Assembly (NCBI GenBank): GCA_016936075.1 | Contig: JAFGPS010000063.1 | Coordinates: forward strand, 1-47,065 | Direction: 5' to 3' | From: Sedimentisphaerales bacterium | GTDB taxonomy: Bacteria > Planctomycetota > Phycisphaerae > Sedimentisphaerales > Anaerobacaceae | Length of the DNA stretch: 47,065 bases | Shown here: one piece after another, positions 34,621-43,510 of the stretch | How the letters are laid out: each line of letters starts with the position of its first letter | Position numbering within the stretch: the stretch's first letter is position 1 | The notes under the pieces: generated by a model | Seen by the model: only the letters and a program-made list of their open reading frames with translations | Database searches by the model: none | Told to the model about the DNA's origin: nothing | Position numbers and translations under genes: made by a program

Positions 34621-35919
34621 TTACTCATGTCGAAGCGATTCAATCGGATCCATATTCGCGGCACGATATGCGGGATATAAACCAAAAATTATACCAACTG
34701 CCGAACTAATACCAAAAGCCCATCCAATGGAACTGATTTTAACTACAGTAGGCATATTGCCATAATATTCGACTAATGAAGGAATTCCAAGACCAAGAAT
34801 AATTCCAAGGATACCTCCGGTTGCGGTCAGAATAAATGTCTCAGAAAGAAACTGGAAAATAATGTCTTTTTTCTTTGCTCCAAGTGCTCTGCGAATTCCA
34901 ATTTCACGAGTTCGCTCACTTACGGTCGCAAGCATAATGTTCATAATTCCAATACCACCGACGATTAGAGAAATAGCGGCAATTGAACCAAGAACTATGG
35001 TGAAAATACGCTGAATATCCTGCTGCCTTTTCATTAATTCAAGCGGAACTGTGATCGCATAATCATTTTTCTTATGGTACTTTTTGAGGAGAGTTTCCAC
35101 ACTTTGTTTGGCTGGTATGATCTGCATCAAATCATTAACTTTAACAACGATTTCCTGCAATTCAACTCGTTCCATCGTTATTCCTGAAGTACCACTCATT
35201 TGTAAATTGGTTTCACCAAAACGGTCCTGAGCGGTAGTAAGCGGAACATAGATTGTCCCAACATTAGCACCGGCCTGTGAGGTTGCTTCGCTGGAAGCCG
35301 TTTGTCTGGTCTCCGGAGTATCATCTTTTTCTTTTGCAACACCAACAACACGATAATAATCAGTACCTAATTTAATATCTTCTCCAATAGGATAGTCAAA
35401 TGCAAAAAGAGCTTTTACAATTTGGTCATCAATAACACATACACCCCGCTTGTAACGCATATCTAAAGCACTGACAAATCTTCCATACTGAACTTGTAAT
35501 GTTGATATTTGAGGATACCATGGTACTGTTCCAACAACTTCAATAGATGCTCTGTTGGTTCTATATTGAGCTTCTTGAGGAATACGGCGATTTGGTACTA
35601 TTACCTGAACATCTGGAATTGCATTACGAAAACGCTCGGCATCATTATAAGTAAGTCCATACTCTTTTAGGGTCTGTTGCTGGCCTGTAGAAGATTTTTC
35701 TTCGGGAGGGTCCTGAGTTTCTATAATAATATTATGACTACCAAGCTGAGCGATTTTTCTCTGAGCGTCTGCACTTGCTCCTTCACCAATTGCAAGCATT
35801 GCAATAACAGAAGATACACCGAAAATGATACCTAATGCGGTAAGTGTAGAACGCAGTCTGTGCATCCAGAGACTTTTGATACCCAACTTTAATGTACGTT
35901 TTAAACGAAATAAAAACAT
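34621..35919 (-). CDS. MacB/FtsX-type ABC transporter permease
   Basis: A 432-residue inner-membrane protein with four helices: one after LGIKSLWMHRLRSTLTALGI (residues 20-42), then a MacB-PCD periplasmic domain (about 45-290), and an FtsX domain with three helices (about 300-420; GSIAAISLIVGGIGIMNIML, SERTREIGIRRALGAKKKDI, PAYRAANMDPIESLRHE at the end). This is a mechanotransmission ABC exporter of the MacB type with a separate ATPase gene upstream (6 bp). With the adaptor and TolC-like proteins it forms a tripartite pump. Confidence 0.93.
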   Translation of the reverse strand: MFLFRLKRTLKLGIKSLWMHRLRSTLTALGIIFGVSSVIAMLAIGEGASADAQRKIAQLGSHNIIIETQDPPEEKSSTGQQQTLKEYGLTYNDAERFRNAIPDVQVIVPNRRIPQEAQYRTNRASIEVVGTVPWYPQISTLQVQYGRFVSALDMRYKRGVCVIDDQIVKALFAFDYPIGEDIKLGTDYYRVVGVAKEKDDTPETRQTASSEATSQAGANVGTIYVPLTTAQDRFGETNLQMSGTSGITMERVELQEIVVKVNDLMQIIPAKQSVETLLKKYHKKNDYAITVPLELMKRQQDIQRIFTIVLGSIAAISLIVGGIGIMNIMLATVSERTREIGIRRALGAKKKDIIFQFLSETFILTATGGILGIILGLGIPSLVEYYGNMPTVVKISSIGWAFGISSAVGIIFGLYPAYRAANMDPIESLRHE

Positions 35920-35925
35920 AAATAT

Positions 35926-36666
35926 CTACCGTTCGTTCCTTTTCTGATTATATTCTTCTTTATCTATCATCCCGTCAAAAAGCCTTATAACTCTTTCTGA
36001 TTCTTTTGCAATTCCTTCATCATGGGTAACTGCTATCAGTGTTTTGCCCTGATCATGTAAACCGTGGAGAATATCAAGAATCTCTGAGCCGCTTGATGAA
36101 TCAAGATTGCCTGTAGGCTCATCAGCTAATATGATTAATGGATCATTAGCTAATGATCTTGCGATAGCCACTCTTTGCTGCTGTCCACCACTTAGCTCTG
36201 TAGGCCGATGTTTAAGTCGATGCCCCAAACCTACCATTTCTGCAAGCTCGATTGCTTTCTCTGCACTTTCATACTCTGGAATTCCCTGGTAAAACATTGG
36301 TACCTGAATATTTTCAATAATGTTTAACTGGCTTATAAGGTTAAATGATTGAAAAATAAAACCGATTCTTGCACCGCGGATAGAGGATAAGTCATCATCA
36401 TCAAGCGTAGAAACACCTGCTCCGCCAAGTAGATATTCACCTGTGGTTGGGCGATCAAGACAACCAATCATATTCAGTAGTGTTGATTTACCTGAACCGC
36501 TGGGCCCCATTATAGCTACATATTCACCTGGAGTGATTGAAAGATTAATATCTTTCAATACTTTTAATTCTCCTTCTCCGATAAAGTAGCTTTTACACAA
36601 ATCTCTCATTTCGAGAATTGGTTTATCTGTATCGAAGTTCAGGTTATCATGGTACTGTTGTATCAC
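35926..36666 (-). CDS. ABC transporter ATPase (MacB/LolD type)
   Basis: A 246-residue nucleotide-binding subunit: Walker A GPSGSGKSTLLNMIG (about 54-62), Q loop FIFQSFNLISQL, signature LSGGQQQRVAIARSLA, Walker B IILADEPTGNLDSSSG, and the H-loop His in LIAVTHDEG. The subfamily-specific 'DEPTGNLD' stretch places it with the MacB/LolD group. It powers the adjacent permease; the gene lies 30 bp after the adaptor gene. Confidence 0.95.
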   Translation of the reverse strand: MIQQYHDNLNFDTDKPILEMRDLCKSYFIGEGELKVLKDINLSITPGEYVAIMGPSGSGKSTLLNMIGCLDRPTTGEYLLGGAGVSTLDDDDLSSIRGARIGFIFQSFNLISQLNIIENIQVPMFYQGIPEYESAEKAIELAEMVGLGHRLKHRPTELSGGQQQRVAIARSLANDPLIILADEPTGNLDSSSGSEILDILHGLHDQGKTLIAVTHDEGIAKESERVIRLFDGMIDKEEYNQKRNER

Positions 36667-36696
36667 TTTGTGAGTTTCCTTATTTGCTCATGTAAT

Positions 36697-38739
36697 TTAA
36701 TTGGCTCCATCGAAGCTTCCACCCGGTGCACCTTGTGGATTCATACCACCGCCGCCTCTTCGGCCTCCACCAAATCCGCCAGCACCACCCGGTCCTGCTC
36801 CACCGCGTTGTTGGAATTGTTCCATCATCTGCTGTCTCTCTTCTGGAGTCAGGTTTTCCATACCTCTCATTCCACCCATGCCTCTTCCTCCACCAAATCC
36901 GGCACCGGCACCATCAATCATGCCTCCTCTTGGGCTTTGTGTTATATCTACAGGAGGAGCTTCACCATCAGGAACAGGAGGAATTTGTAAGAAAGATGCT
37001 GCCGCAGAATCCGTAAATGGAAGCGGATTAAGCAATACTACTTCACCTGTTTCTAAACCACTTTTAATTTGTACAAAGGTCTCATTGAATGCGCCTGTTT
37101 GTACTTCACGTTCGACAGGCTCGCCGGACTTTACAACATAACATATTTTTCTTCCAAGTCGATTTGATACAACCTGGACAGGAACCTGAACTACGTCATC
37201 GTACTTTTCAACAAGGATATTAACTTTACATGACATCCTGCTTTTGAGAAACTCATGAGTACCATTAATTTTAACAAGTGTTTGGTAAACCTTTGTATCA
37301 GGATTCATCATACCACGTGACTGATCCGGCAAAGGTGCTACTTCAAGAACTTCCCCTTCTAACACTGTATCAGGAAAGGCATCCATTACTATAGTTGCTT
37401 TTTGACCGGTTCGTACTTTGTCCACTTCTGTTTCATGAACACTAATTTCAGCAACCATTGAAGCTGTATCAGGCATTGAAATGATTGTTTGACCTTCATA
37501 AACAGCTTCACCTTCGGCGATCATACCACTTCCTCCTGATGTTCTTCCTCCGCCGCCTCGCATCATTCTCATTGTATCATTTTGATTACCTTCACCATAA
37601 ACAACAAGGCCTGGAGCTTTTGCTCTAATGGTACAATATTTGATTTGCTGTTCCAGTAAATTGACCTGTTTAACCTGCTCATCATATCTTAAAAGAGCAC
37701 TACTGAGAGAGCTTTTTGCCTGAGCTTCTCTCGAACGACACTGAGCGTAGGTACGCTGTAAACTTCTACGTGCTTCGATATAGTCGCTTAGTGACTGCTC
37801 CGCACTTTTCGGGAAATCATAATCCAGGAATAAGGCAAGATTTATTTCAGAATTCTGTAGTGAAAACTTTCGACTCTTCAAACTTAATTCATCTCTTTGT
37901 AACTCAAGGTCAGAGACATAATTTGCGTCATGAAGTCTTCGTGTACCCTCTAATGTATCCTGTTGTGTTTTTAAGTTACCTTCAGCGATAACAATATCAT
38001 CTTGTCTTGATTTCAACTGTTGCCAGGCGGAAGAACCAGATAATACATTCGGATCATCTTTTATTTGCTCTACTAAAGGGTAAATCAAATCAGCAAGAAC
38101 AACTTTTTCCGTTCCGATTGTAGTGCTGTTAGAATCTACAGCAGGAAGCATTACGTTCACATCAACAATCAATTCATCAGCAAGATCTTCACCAAGATAT
38201 TTCTGAAGATCAAGAAGAGCAAATCTCACATTTAATTCTGCCCTGGATATACTGCTTTCATTATCTATAAGCTGGATTTGAAAAGACTCACGTGCCGAAG
38301 TTACTCGTTCTTCATCACTGGTTAATGATAATTTTTCCTGTACAAGTCTGTCTTCCAGAACCGAAGAATCCAGTTCTACCAGTATTTTACGGTTATCAAC
38401 ATCTTCCTGTGTAATATAAGTTCCAGGAGAGACAATATTAAGAATAGTAATATCCTGTACGTCCCTGTTTCGTTCAACCTGGCACTTGTATTGTATTGAA
38501 TTTTGAGCCCTTATACTGCCGCCCTCGGTTACAGTGATAGTTAAAGGGCCATTACCTACTGTAAATGTAGCTCCCGTGGAAGCTGAAACAGGATTTAATC
38601 GAGTTGTAGCCCAAAAACCAGCACCAGCAAGTGCGGCAATTAAAAGAATTAGAATAAGCCACATTCCCGCTTTGCCTTTTTTGGGTTTATGATATTCAGG
38701 TTTATTTGATGAAATTACACCTTTTTTATTTGCACTCAT
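36697..38739 (-). CDS. MacA/HlyD-type periplasmic adaptor with Gly/Met-rich tail
   Basis: About 680 residues. The start at 38739 overlaps the TolC-type gene's stop (TAATG) and has GGGAG upstream; a GTG six codons earlier is the alternative. A membrane anchor (GMWLILILLIAALAGAGFWA) is followed by a split barrel-sandwich/lipoyl region, a long coiled-coil hairpin (about 190-360), a beta-barrel domain (AEISVHETEVDKVRTGQKA) and a membrane-proximal domain. It is far longer than the usual 370-400 residues because of the extended hairpin and the last 75 residues, which are Gly/Arg/Met/Pro-rich and disordered (GGGRGMGGMRGMENLTPEER). It bridges permease and TolC. Confidence 0.9.
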   Translation of the reverse strand: MSANKKGVISSNKPEYHKPKKGKAGMWLILILLIAALAGAGFWATTRLNPVSASTGATFTVGNGPLTITVTEGGSIRAQNSIQYKCQVERNRDVQDITILNIVSPGTYITQEDVDNRKILVELDSSVLEDRLVQEKLSLTSDEERVTSARESFQIQLIDNESSISRAELNVRFALLDLQKYLGEDLADELIVDVNVMLPAVDSNSTTIGTEKVVLADLIYPLVEQIKDDPNVLSGSSAWQQLKSRQDDIVIAEGNLKTQQDTLEGTRRLHDANYVSDLELQRDELSLKSRKFSLQNSEINLALFLDYDFPKSAEQSLSDYIEARRSLQRTYAQCRSREAQAKSSLSSALLRYDEQVKQVNLLEQQIKYCTIRAKAPGLVVYGEGNQNDTMRMMRGGGGRTSGGSGMIAEGEAVYEGQTIISMPDTASMVAEISVHETEVDKVRTGQKATIVMDAFPDTVLEGEVLEVAPLPDQSRGMMNPDTKVYQTLVKINGTHEFLKSRMSCKVNILVEKYDDVVQVPVQVVSNRLGRKICYVVKSGEPVEREVQTGAFNETFVQIKSGLETGEVVLLNPLPFTDSAAASFLQIPPVPDGEAPPVDITQSPRGGMIDGAGAGFGGGRGMGGMRGMENLTPEERQQMMEQFQQRGGAGPGGAGGFGGGRRGGGGMNPQGAPGGSFDGAN

Positions 38740-40370
38740 TATCGACTTTGCTCCCACATACCATCTGGTTTTACTTCAAGAGTTCCTATATCTCTATAAA
38801 AGCTCAATTTTGCATTAAGATAATTTATAATAGCATTCATATAATTGTTTTGAGCCGTAACCAACGCATCTTCTGAGTCCTGCAAATCAATTATAGTTGC
38901 CAGGCTAAGTTCGAGTCGTATTTTCTGCTCATCGACACGTCTTTCAGCCAATTTCACACCAATCTTTTGAATTTCATAACTCTGGGTTGACTCAACAAGA
39001 TTACGATAAGCCTGGCGTACATCCAGTTTTACTCTCTCGAGGTCCTCATCGTATGACCTCAAAGATTGCTGCATACTAATCAAGGCACGCCTGTAGTTGT
39101 TTCGTTCAGATACCTGGTCAAAAGGCAAGTCCGCTCCAACTCCTACTGTATATGTACCGTTATGAAACTGCAATTCGTCGAAATCAGTTTCGCCAGAAGG
39201 TGACGTTACATTAGAAGAGGCACGTAGGTCCATTTGCACACCAATTCCCTTTTCAGCGAGAACTAATGAGCGTCTTGTATCGTCGAGTCTGTCCTTGGTA
39301 TTGGCTAAATCCAAACGAAGATTCATCGCCATTTCTATCGCTTCATCAAGAGAATATTCAGGCTCACTTACACCTAACTCTTCGAGGGCTAAAAGTTCGT
39401 TCGGATCCAGCGTAATGTTTGCATCGGCTGGCAAGGATAAAGTAACCTTGAAACTGTCAAGAGTCTGTTTGTAACTCTGCTCATTAGAAATAATGCTATT
39501 TTCTGCATTAAGCAAATCCTGCCTTATTCTATCGGCATCAGCCTGAGGTCTTTGCTTAACATCTACTTCCATTTGTGTGCGTTCTACCGTTCGCAGCTGC
39601 CTTTCGTAACTGGCTCTGGCAATCTTCAATCTTTCCTCTGCCTGCAATACACGATAATATTCATTAATAATAGAAACTACGAAAGTTTGCCTGTATCTAT
39701 TGAAATTGCGAACCTGGTACAACATATTACGTTCGGCCTGAGTCAAACTCTCCCATGCCTGAATACCGGCTACATTACCTAATAAAGGTGCGGTTATACT
39801 TGCGTTAAGAATCGAACCTAAAGTAGTATATGGATCATCAGTCAAAAAGCGTGTCCAGTCAACAGATAATCCTATATTGGCAATAACACCACCTGCGGTA
39901 ACAAATGCCTTGTCGATTCCTCCGCTGGAAGATACGGTTCCACTATCATCTCCAGGCGGATTGCGATATTGGGCATCAAAAGTGCCAAACAATTGACTCT
40001 CATATTGATGACGAGTCGAAGTAAGACTTAATGCTGAGGTATATAAAGATTCTTTCTGAGATTGATAGGCCCTGCTGTATTCCGTAGCGATTTCAACTGC
40101 ATTCTGAAGAGTTAGAATCCCTGAAGGAGGTATCATCTCGGATATTTCTTCATAGGTAGCTACCGAATCCCTTATTTTATAGTTTGCCATTTCGCCAAAA
40201 TTGGGATCCCATTTTTCCTCAATAATCGCATAAGAATCACTGTCAGCTTCATTTACAAGCTCGGCTGGTGATTTACAACCACCTATGAGTCCAGCAACAA
40301 AAAGAATTGTAAAAAAAACTAATGATACCGGCTGAAATTTATTATTCATAAAATACTTCTTCAATATCAA
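38739..40370 (-). CDS. TolC-family outer-membrane efflux lipoprotein
   Basis: A 543-residue outer-membrane factor. Signal peptide with lipobox FVAGLIGGCKSPAEL (Cys32), then two repeated TolC/OEP halves (about 85-300 and 330-530) rich in long helices: LTLQNAVEIATEYSRAYQSQ, QRPQADADRIRQDLLNAENS, and SLATIIDLQDSEDALVTAQN. The start may be the ATG at codon 8 (MNNKFQPVSL). It is the first gene of the export operon and overlaps the adaptor gene, so the two are translationally coupled. Confidence 0.92.
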   Translation of the reverse strand: MILKKYFMNNKFQPVSLVFFTILFVAGLIGGCKSPAELVNEADSDSYAIIEEKWDPNFGEMANYKIRDSVATYEEISEMIPPSGILTLQNAVEIATEYSRAYQSQKESLYTSALSLTSTRHQYESQLFGTFDAQYRNPPGDDSGTVSSSGGIDKAFVTAGGVIANIGLSVDWTRFLTDDPYTTLGSILNASITAPLLGNVAGIQAWESLTQAERNMLYQVRNFNRYRQTFVVSIINEYYRVLQAEERLKIARASYERQLRTVERTQMEVDVKQRPQADADRIRQDLLNAENSIISNEQSYKQTLDSFKVTLSLPADANITLDPNELLALEELGVSEPEYSLDEAIEMAMNLRLDLANTKDRLDDTRRSLVLAEKGIGVQMDLRASSNVTSPSGETDFDELQFHNGTYTVGVGADLPFDQVSERNNYRRALISMQQSLRSYDEDLERVKLDVRQAYRNLVESTQSYEIQKIGVKLAERRVDEQKIRLELSLATIIDLQDSEDALVTAQNNYMNAIINYLNAKLSFYRDIGTLEVKPDGMWEQSR

Positions 40371-40805
40371 TTACTAATATAATTTATTATTTCCTAATTT
40401 AATTCTCAACAATTTCTCAGATTATCTAAAACCTTTATATTACCATATACTTACAACAAAGAAAAGCTAAAAACCTCTTTTTATCCCTTTTTTCAAAGAA
40501 AATTACTATATTCCGGTTAAATTGTATGATAAAGAAATTCCATTAAAAACATAATTTGTAATCCGTTTTATAGAAATCCCTCCCGTAAAAACCTTTTCTA
40601 ATAACAGTTATAAGCCAGAACGAACATAATTCTTTTTTAGGGTACAATAAGTATAGCGATTCCCTGCCAAACTTAGCCTTTCTACGCAAATCAATTCTCA
40701 TAGTTCAAAAAAAAACGCAATTTCATAAATAATAAGCCCTATTTTTTGTTGCAGAATTAAGAAAATATCTGTAAACTTATGACGATTTGAGTACAAAATC
40801 TTTAT
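40371..40805. other. AT-rich intergenic region, divergent promoter area
   Basis: 435 bp between the export operon (minus) and tRNA-Cys (plus). It contains several A/T runs but no open frame of note and no repeat. A weak minus-strand promoter (TTGTTG, 17 bp, TAATAA near 40390-40415) could serve the export operon; I am not confident in it. Confidence 0.45.
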
Positions 40806-40878
40806 GGCGGCGTAGCCAAGTGGCTAAGGCGACGGTTTGCAAAACCGTTATTCGCCGGTTCGAATCCGGCCGCCGCCT
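40806..40878 (+). tRNA. tRNA-Cys(GCA)
   Basis: Acceptor stem GGCGGCG (40806-40812) pairs with CGCCGCC (40871-40877), discriminator T at 40878 as expected for tRNA-Cys; D arm AGCCAAGTGGCTAAGGC; anticodon stem and loop CGGTTTGCAAAACCG with anticodon GCA; T arm GCCGGTTCGAATCCGGC. CCA is not encoded. Confidence 0.96.
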
Positions 40879-40934
40879 TTCATTTTTCGTAAACAATTGT
40901 TTTTTGAATACCTTGTAATGGAAGTGAAGGTTGT

Positions 40935-41807
40935 GTGGTTTTAGAAATGGAAAAAGCCGACGAGCGAAGGACCGAGCACAGATTACAATATCGCTGGCCA
41001 GTCAGATTCAATATAAACAGCGAAAATCACTTCTTTAACGGCCAGATTGTCGATGTTTCCAGCAATGGAATAGCGTTTCTCTGCCATGCCGACCAAAGCT
41101 GCTTTGATTCTGAACAAGAAATAAAAGCAAGTTTCGGTGTGCCGCATTTCGGTATAGACGAATCGTTCGATACCATCCTTTTCGAACGTACCGGGCATGT
41201 ACGCAGAATCGACAAACCAAGCTCCCAGGTATATCGCATCGCAATGCAATTCGCTTCGCCGCTATTCTTCAAACCGGGCGAGCAGGGAATAAACGAAATT
41301 GAGGCCCAGCAAAGGCTTGACGCGAAGAATTTCTCTGTTATCAAATCGGAAGAAACGGCAAGAGCATACAATGAAGCACTCGCAAAGGCCCAGAAACAGC
41401 TTACACAATACGCTCAGGCCAAAGCTAAAATCGAAGAACAGCTCAAGGCGGAAATTGAGGGCCGGGCTCGATACGAAGCTCAAATAAGAATCGAATTAGA
41501 AGAAAGAATACGCCCCTACGACGAAGATATAGCCAGATTCGAGGCCAAATTGCAGACTAGAGAAAAAGAGCTTACGGAATTTGCCGAAATTGCGGATAAA
41601 TCTCAAAAGAGAGCCAAATCTCTCGAAGAGCAGCTTGAAATTCTCAAAGAACAGACCGAACAGGAAATTAACCGTATTAAAAAGGAAGCTTCTGAACTGG
41701 TCGAACAAATCAAGGTAAAATTCAAAAATAACGCCCCGCAATCAGAAAAGAACGCCCTTCTGAAAAGATTCGATAAATTCATTTCAGACAGAAACAAAAT
41801 TTTTTAG
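40935..41807 (+). CDS. PilZ-domain protein with long coiled coil
   Basis: A 290-residue cytoplasmic protein. The PilZ domain (about 10-120) shows both c-di-GMP contacts: RRTEHR (RxxxR) and DVSSNGIAF (D-x-S-x-x-G). Residues 150-275 are an Ala/Glu/Gln/Lys-rich coiled coil (AKAKIEEQLKAEIEGRARYE; LEEQLEILKEQTEQEINRIK). It probably turns c-di-GMP binding into assembly or partner contact. GTG at 40935 has AAGG four bases upstream; the ATG at 40947 is the alternative. Stop is 12 bp before the macrodomain gene. Confidence 0.88.
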   Translation: MVLEMEKADERRTEHRLQYRWPVRFNINSENHFFNGQIVDVSSNGIAFLCHADQSCFDSEQEIKASFGVPHFGIDESFDTILFERTGHVRRIDKPSSQVYRIAMQFASPLFFKPGEQGINEIEAQQRLDAKNFSVIKSEETARAYNEALAKAQKQLTQYAQAKAKIEEQLKAEIEGRARYEAQIRIELEERIRPYDEDIARFEAKLQTREKELTEFAEIADKSQKRAKSLEEQLEILKEQTEQEINRIKKEASELVEQIKVKFKNNAPQSEKNALLKRFDKFISDRNKIF

Positions 41808-41819
41808 TATACGATTTTT

Positions 41820-42350
41820 ATGAATGCGAAAATTAACAACCGCACTATCGAAATCCTCCAGGCCGACATTACCGACATGCAAACCGATGCGATAGTCAAC
41901 GCGGCAAACGCTCAATTAATCCTCGGCGGCGGAGTCGCGGGAGCAATCAGAAGAAAAGGCGGCCCATCAATCCAAGCCGAATGCGACAAAATCGGAGGCA
42001 CATTCGTTGGCGGAGCCGTAATTACAACCGCCGGAAACCTCCAGGCAAAATACGTCATCCACGCAGTTGGCCCCCGCCAGGGAGAAGGAAACGAAGATGA
42101 AAAGCTCAAAAACGCAACTCTAAATTCGCTCAAAGTGGCCAACGATAACAATCTCAAAAGCATTTCCTTCCCGGCTATAAGCACAGGAATTTTCGGATTC
42201 CCGATAGAAAAATGTGCACAAATTATGCTCGCAGCAACTATCGATTACCTGAAAAAATCAACAGGCATCGAAAAAGTTGTTTTCTGCCTATTTTCAAAAG
42301 ACGATTACAATATCTTTAAGAACGAGTTGCAAAGCCACACAGGCACATAG
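41820..42350 (+). CDS. Macrodomain ADP-ribose hydrolase / O-acetyl-ADP-ribose deacetylase
   Basis: A 176-residue stand-alone macrodomain of the YmdB/MacroD type: IEILQADITDMQTDAIVNAA, NAQLILGGGVAGAIRRKGG (ADP-ribose pocket with the catalytic Asn-Ala-Asn and Gly-rich loop), AVITTAGNLQAKYVIHAVGP, and ISFPAISTGIFGFPIEKCA. Members remove ADP-ribose or O-acetyl groups from ADP-ribose derivatives, and some reverse toxin-made modification. It is probably co-transcribed with the PilZ gene. Confidence 0.92.
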   Translation: MNAKINNRTIEILQADITDMQTDAIVNAANAQLILGGGVAGAIRRKGGPSIQAECDKIGGTFVGGAVITTAGNLQAKYVIHAVGPRQGEGNEDEKLKNATLNSLKVANDNNLKSISFPAISTGIFGFPIEKCAQIMLAATIDYLKKSTGIEKVVFCLFSKDDYNIFKNELQSHTGT

Positions 42351-42405
42351 TCACAAAGAATTCATAATTACCTGCCGCACAAACACTTGCATACATGCTA
42401 ACCAT

Positions 42406-42577
42406 CAAATTGGGTTTGTTTTACAAAAACGCAATACTCAGATTGTAAATGCCGAGGGTAACTCAGAACACAGTACGAATAAATTGGCTTTGTTTTTCAC
42501 GTTCATTAATTTTAGGATTTTGGATTTAGTCTTTAGAATTTCCCGCCCCAAGCGGGCGAATTGGCTTTGTTTCGCAA
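42406..42577 (+). repeat. Three direct copies of an AATTGGCTTTGTTT unit
   Basis: CAAATTGGGTTTGTTTTACA (42406), AAATTGGCTTTGTTTTTCAC (42481) and GAATTGGCTTTGTTTCGCAA (42558) are direct repeats spaced about 75 bp apart. Each is followed by variable sequence. I recall this type of unit as a frequent intergenic element in Phycisphaerae-like genomes. Confidence 0.6.
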
Positions 42578-42585
42578 TTTACTAA

Positions 42586-42613
42586 CCACGACTCGGCTGA
42601 GCTTGTCGAAGTC
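42586..42613 (-). repeat. Dispersed GACTTCGAC...GAGTCG repeat, copy 1
   Basis: The reverse complement of 42586-42613 matches 46863-46890 at about 25 of 28 positions. The unit contains the imperfect palindrome GACTTCGACAAGCTCAGCCG and its continuation. Confidence 0.65.
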
Positions 42614-42883
42614 TATTCACTTTTTTGTGGGAGCAAAAAAAACATCTCCCCTCTATAAATAGGCGCGGTGTTACATTTTTGGACGAAAACTGAGCCAAAA
42701 ATGAGGGTAGTGACTCTACCCCAAAATCGCTAACTCCTTACGCGGCCAACAATAAAAATTATTTTATTTTTTTCAGATTTTTACGATCCCCCGCCGCGTT
42801 TTTGATTGAAAAGTACGCGAAAAATAAGGATGCCTTAAACTGACTCTGTCATTCTCGCGAAGGGGCTTGTTGCCAAAGCAGAT

Positions 42884-42936
42884 GTAGGGTGTGCTTTGCA
42901 CACCAGATTTAAAATGGTGTGCACAGCACACCCTAC
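42884..42936. repeat. GTAGGGTG inverted-repeat element, copy 1
   Basis: GTAGGGTGTGCTTTGCACAC (from 42884) and its mirror GTGTGCACAGCACACCCTAC (to 42936) form a nearly perfect hairpin of about 20 bp. Its last base is also part of the stop codon of the isochorismatase-family gene. A related element lies just upstream of the same gene at 43511-43569. Confidence 0.75.
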
Positions 42937-43481
42937 TAAAGATTTGCAAGCCAGTCTTGTGTACTCATCACTTTACTGAATCGCAAGGCCTGAGTAACAA
43001 CAATCGCATTATGCAATTGCTCGGCAGTAACAGAACCCGCGTAATTTGTAAAGCCCAATGTACCAGTTGCATCGGATAAAAACTCAACCGCAAAATCAAG
43101 ATGAAACGCCTGGCGGGCGGTCGTATCACAACACATCTGTGTCATATATCCGGAGATAGTTATCGTATCAATTTCATTTTCACGAAGATACTGCTCCAAA
43201 TCCGTTCCGGTAAAACTCCCCGGCTTTGTTTTTTCTATAAGAACATCCCGTTTGCGTTTTTCTATTTCAGGATGAAGTTTCCATGTCTCACTGCCCTTTT
43301 GAAAACCTTTTGCAAGCGGCGTATCAGCAGAATGCTGAATGACAATTATCGGCACGCCGTGACTCGCAGCTCCATCCATAGCCTTTACAATATTATCAAG
43401 ACTCCCGGCGGGATAAACGATTTTCAGACCTTCATTGAAATAAACGTTCTGTACATCAATAACTAATAATGCCCTTTTCAT
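42936..43481 (-). CDS. Isochorismatase-family cysteine hydrolase
   Basis: A 181-residue cytosolic enzyme of the nicotinamidase/isochorismatase fold: [12 protein letters not shown] (catalytic Asp9), [19 protein letters not shown] (Lys) and [20 protein letters not shown] (nucleophile Cys). Members hydrolyse amides or vinyl ethers; the substrate is not readable here. The gene is bracketed by two GTAGGGTG-type palindromes, and its stop codon TAG is fused to one of them. Confidence 0.9.
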   Translation of the reverse strand: MKRALLVIDVQNVYFNEGLKIVYPAGSLDNIVKAMDGAASHGVPIIVIQHSADTPLAKGFQKGSETWKLHPEIEKRKRDVLIEKTKPGSFTGTDLEQYLRENEIDTITISGYMTQMCCDTTARQAFHLDFAVEFLSDATGTLGFTNYAGSVTAEQLHNAIVVTQALRFSKVMSTQDWLANL

Positions 43482-43510
43482 AAAATCCTTTTCATAATTA
43501 TTTTAATAAA

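Larger units (their letters stand above)
42351..42935. other. Repeat-filled intergenic region
   Basis: About 585 bp without a credible gene; a long frame here is only repeat read-through. It holds three TTGG(C/G)TTTGTTT units, a CCCGCCCC/GCGGGCGA inverted repeat (about 42541-42559), a dispersed CGACTCGGCTGAGCTTGTCG unit, a partial copy of the TCATTCTCGCGA unit (42842-42861) and the GTAGGGTG palindrome at the right end. The segment 42655-42800 is G/C- and T-run-rich and unexplained. Confidence 0.6.

Noticed and set aside
36701..37141. 146-codon Pro-rich frame antisense to the adaptor gene
   Set aside because: It is the mirror of the Gly-rich tail of the adaptor gene, whose frame is well supported.
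41602..41800. Antisense frames in the PilZ-coiled-coil gene
   Set aside because: They are Phe/Leu/Ser-rich mirrors of the Glu/Lys-rich coiled coil and have no ribosome sites.
42277..42585. 102-codon frame after the macrodomain gene
   Set aside because: It starts inside the macrodomain gene in another frame and runs through dispersed TTGGCTTTGTTT repeats; its protein is repeat translation.
42884..42936. CRISPR-like palindromic repeats around 42.4-43.6 kb
   Set aside because: The copies are few, unequal in spacing and orientation, and there are no cas genes; they are REP-like elements.
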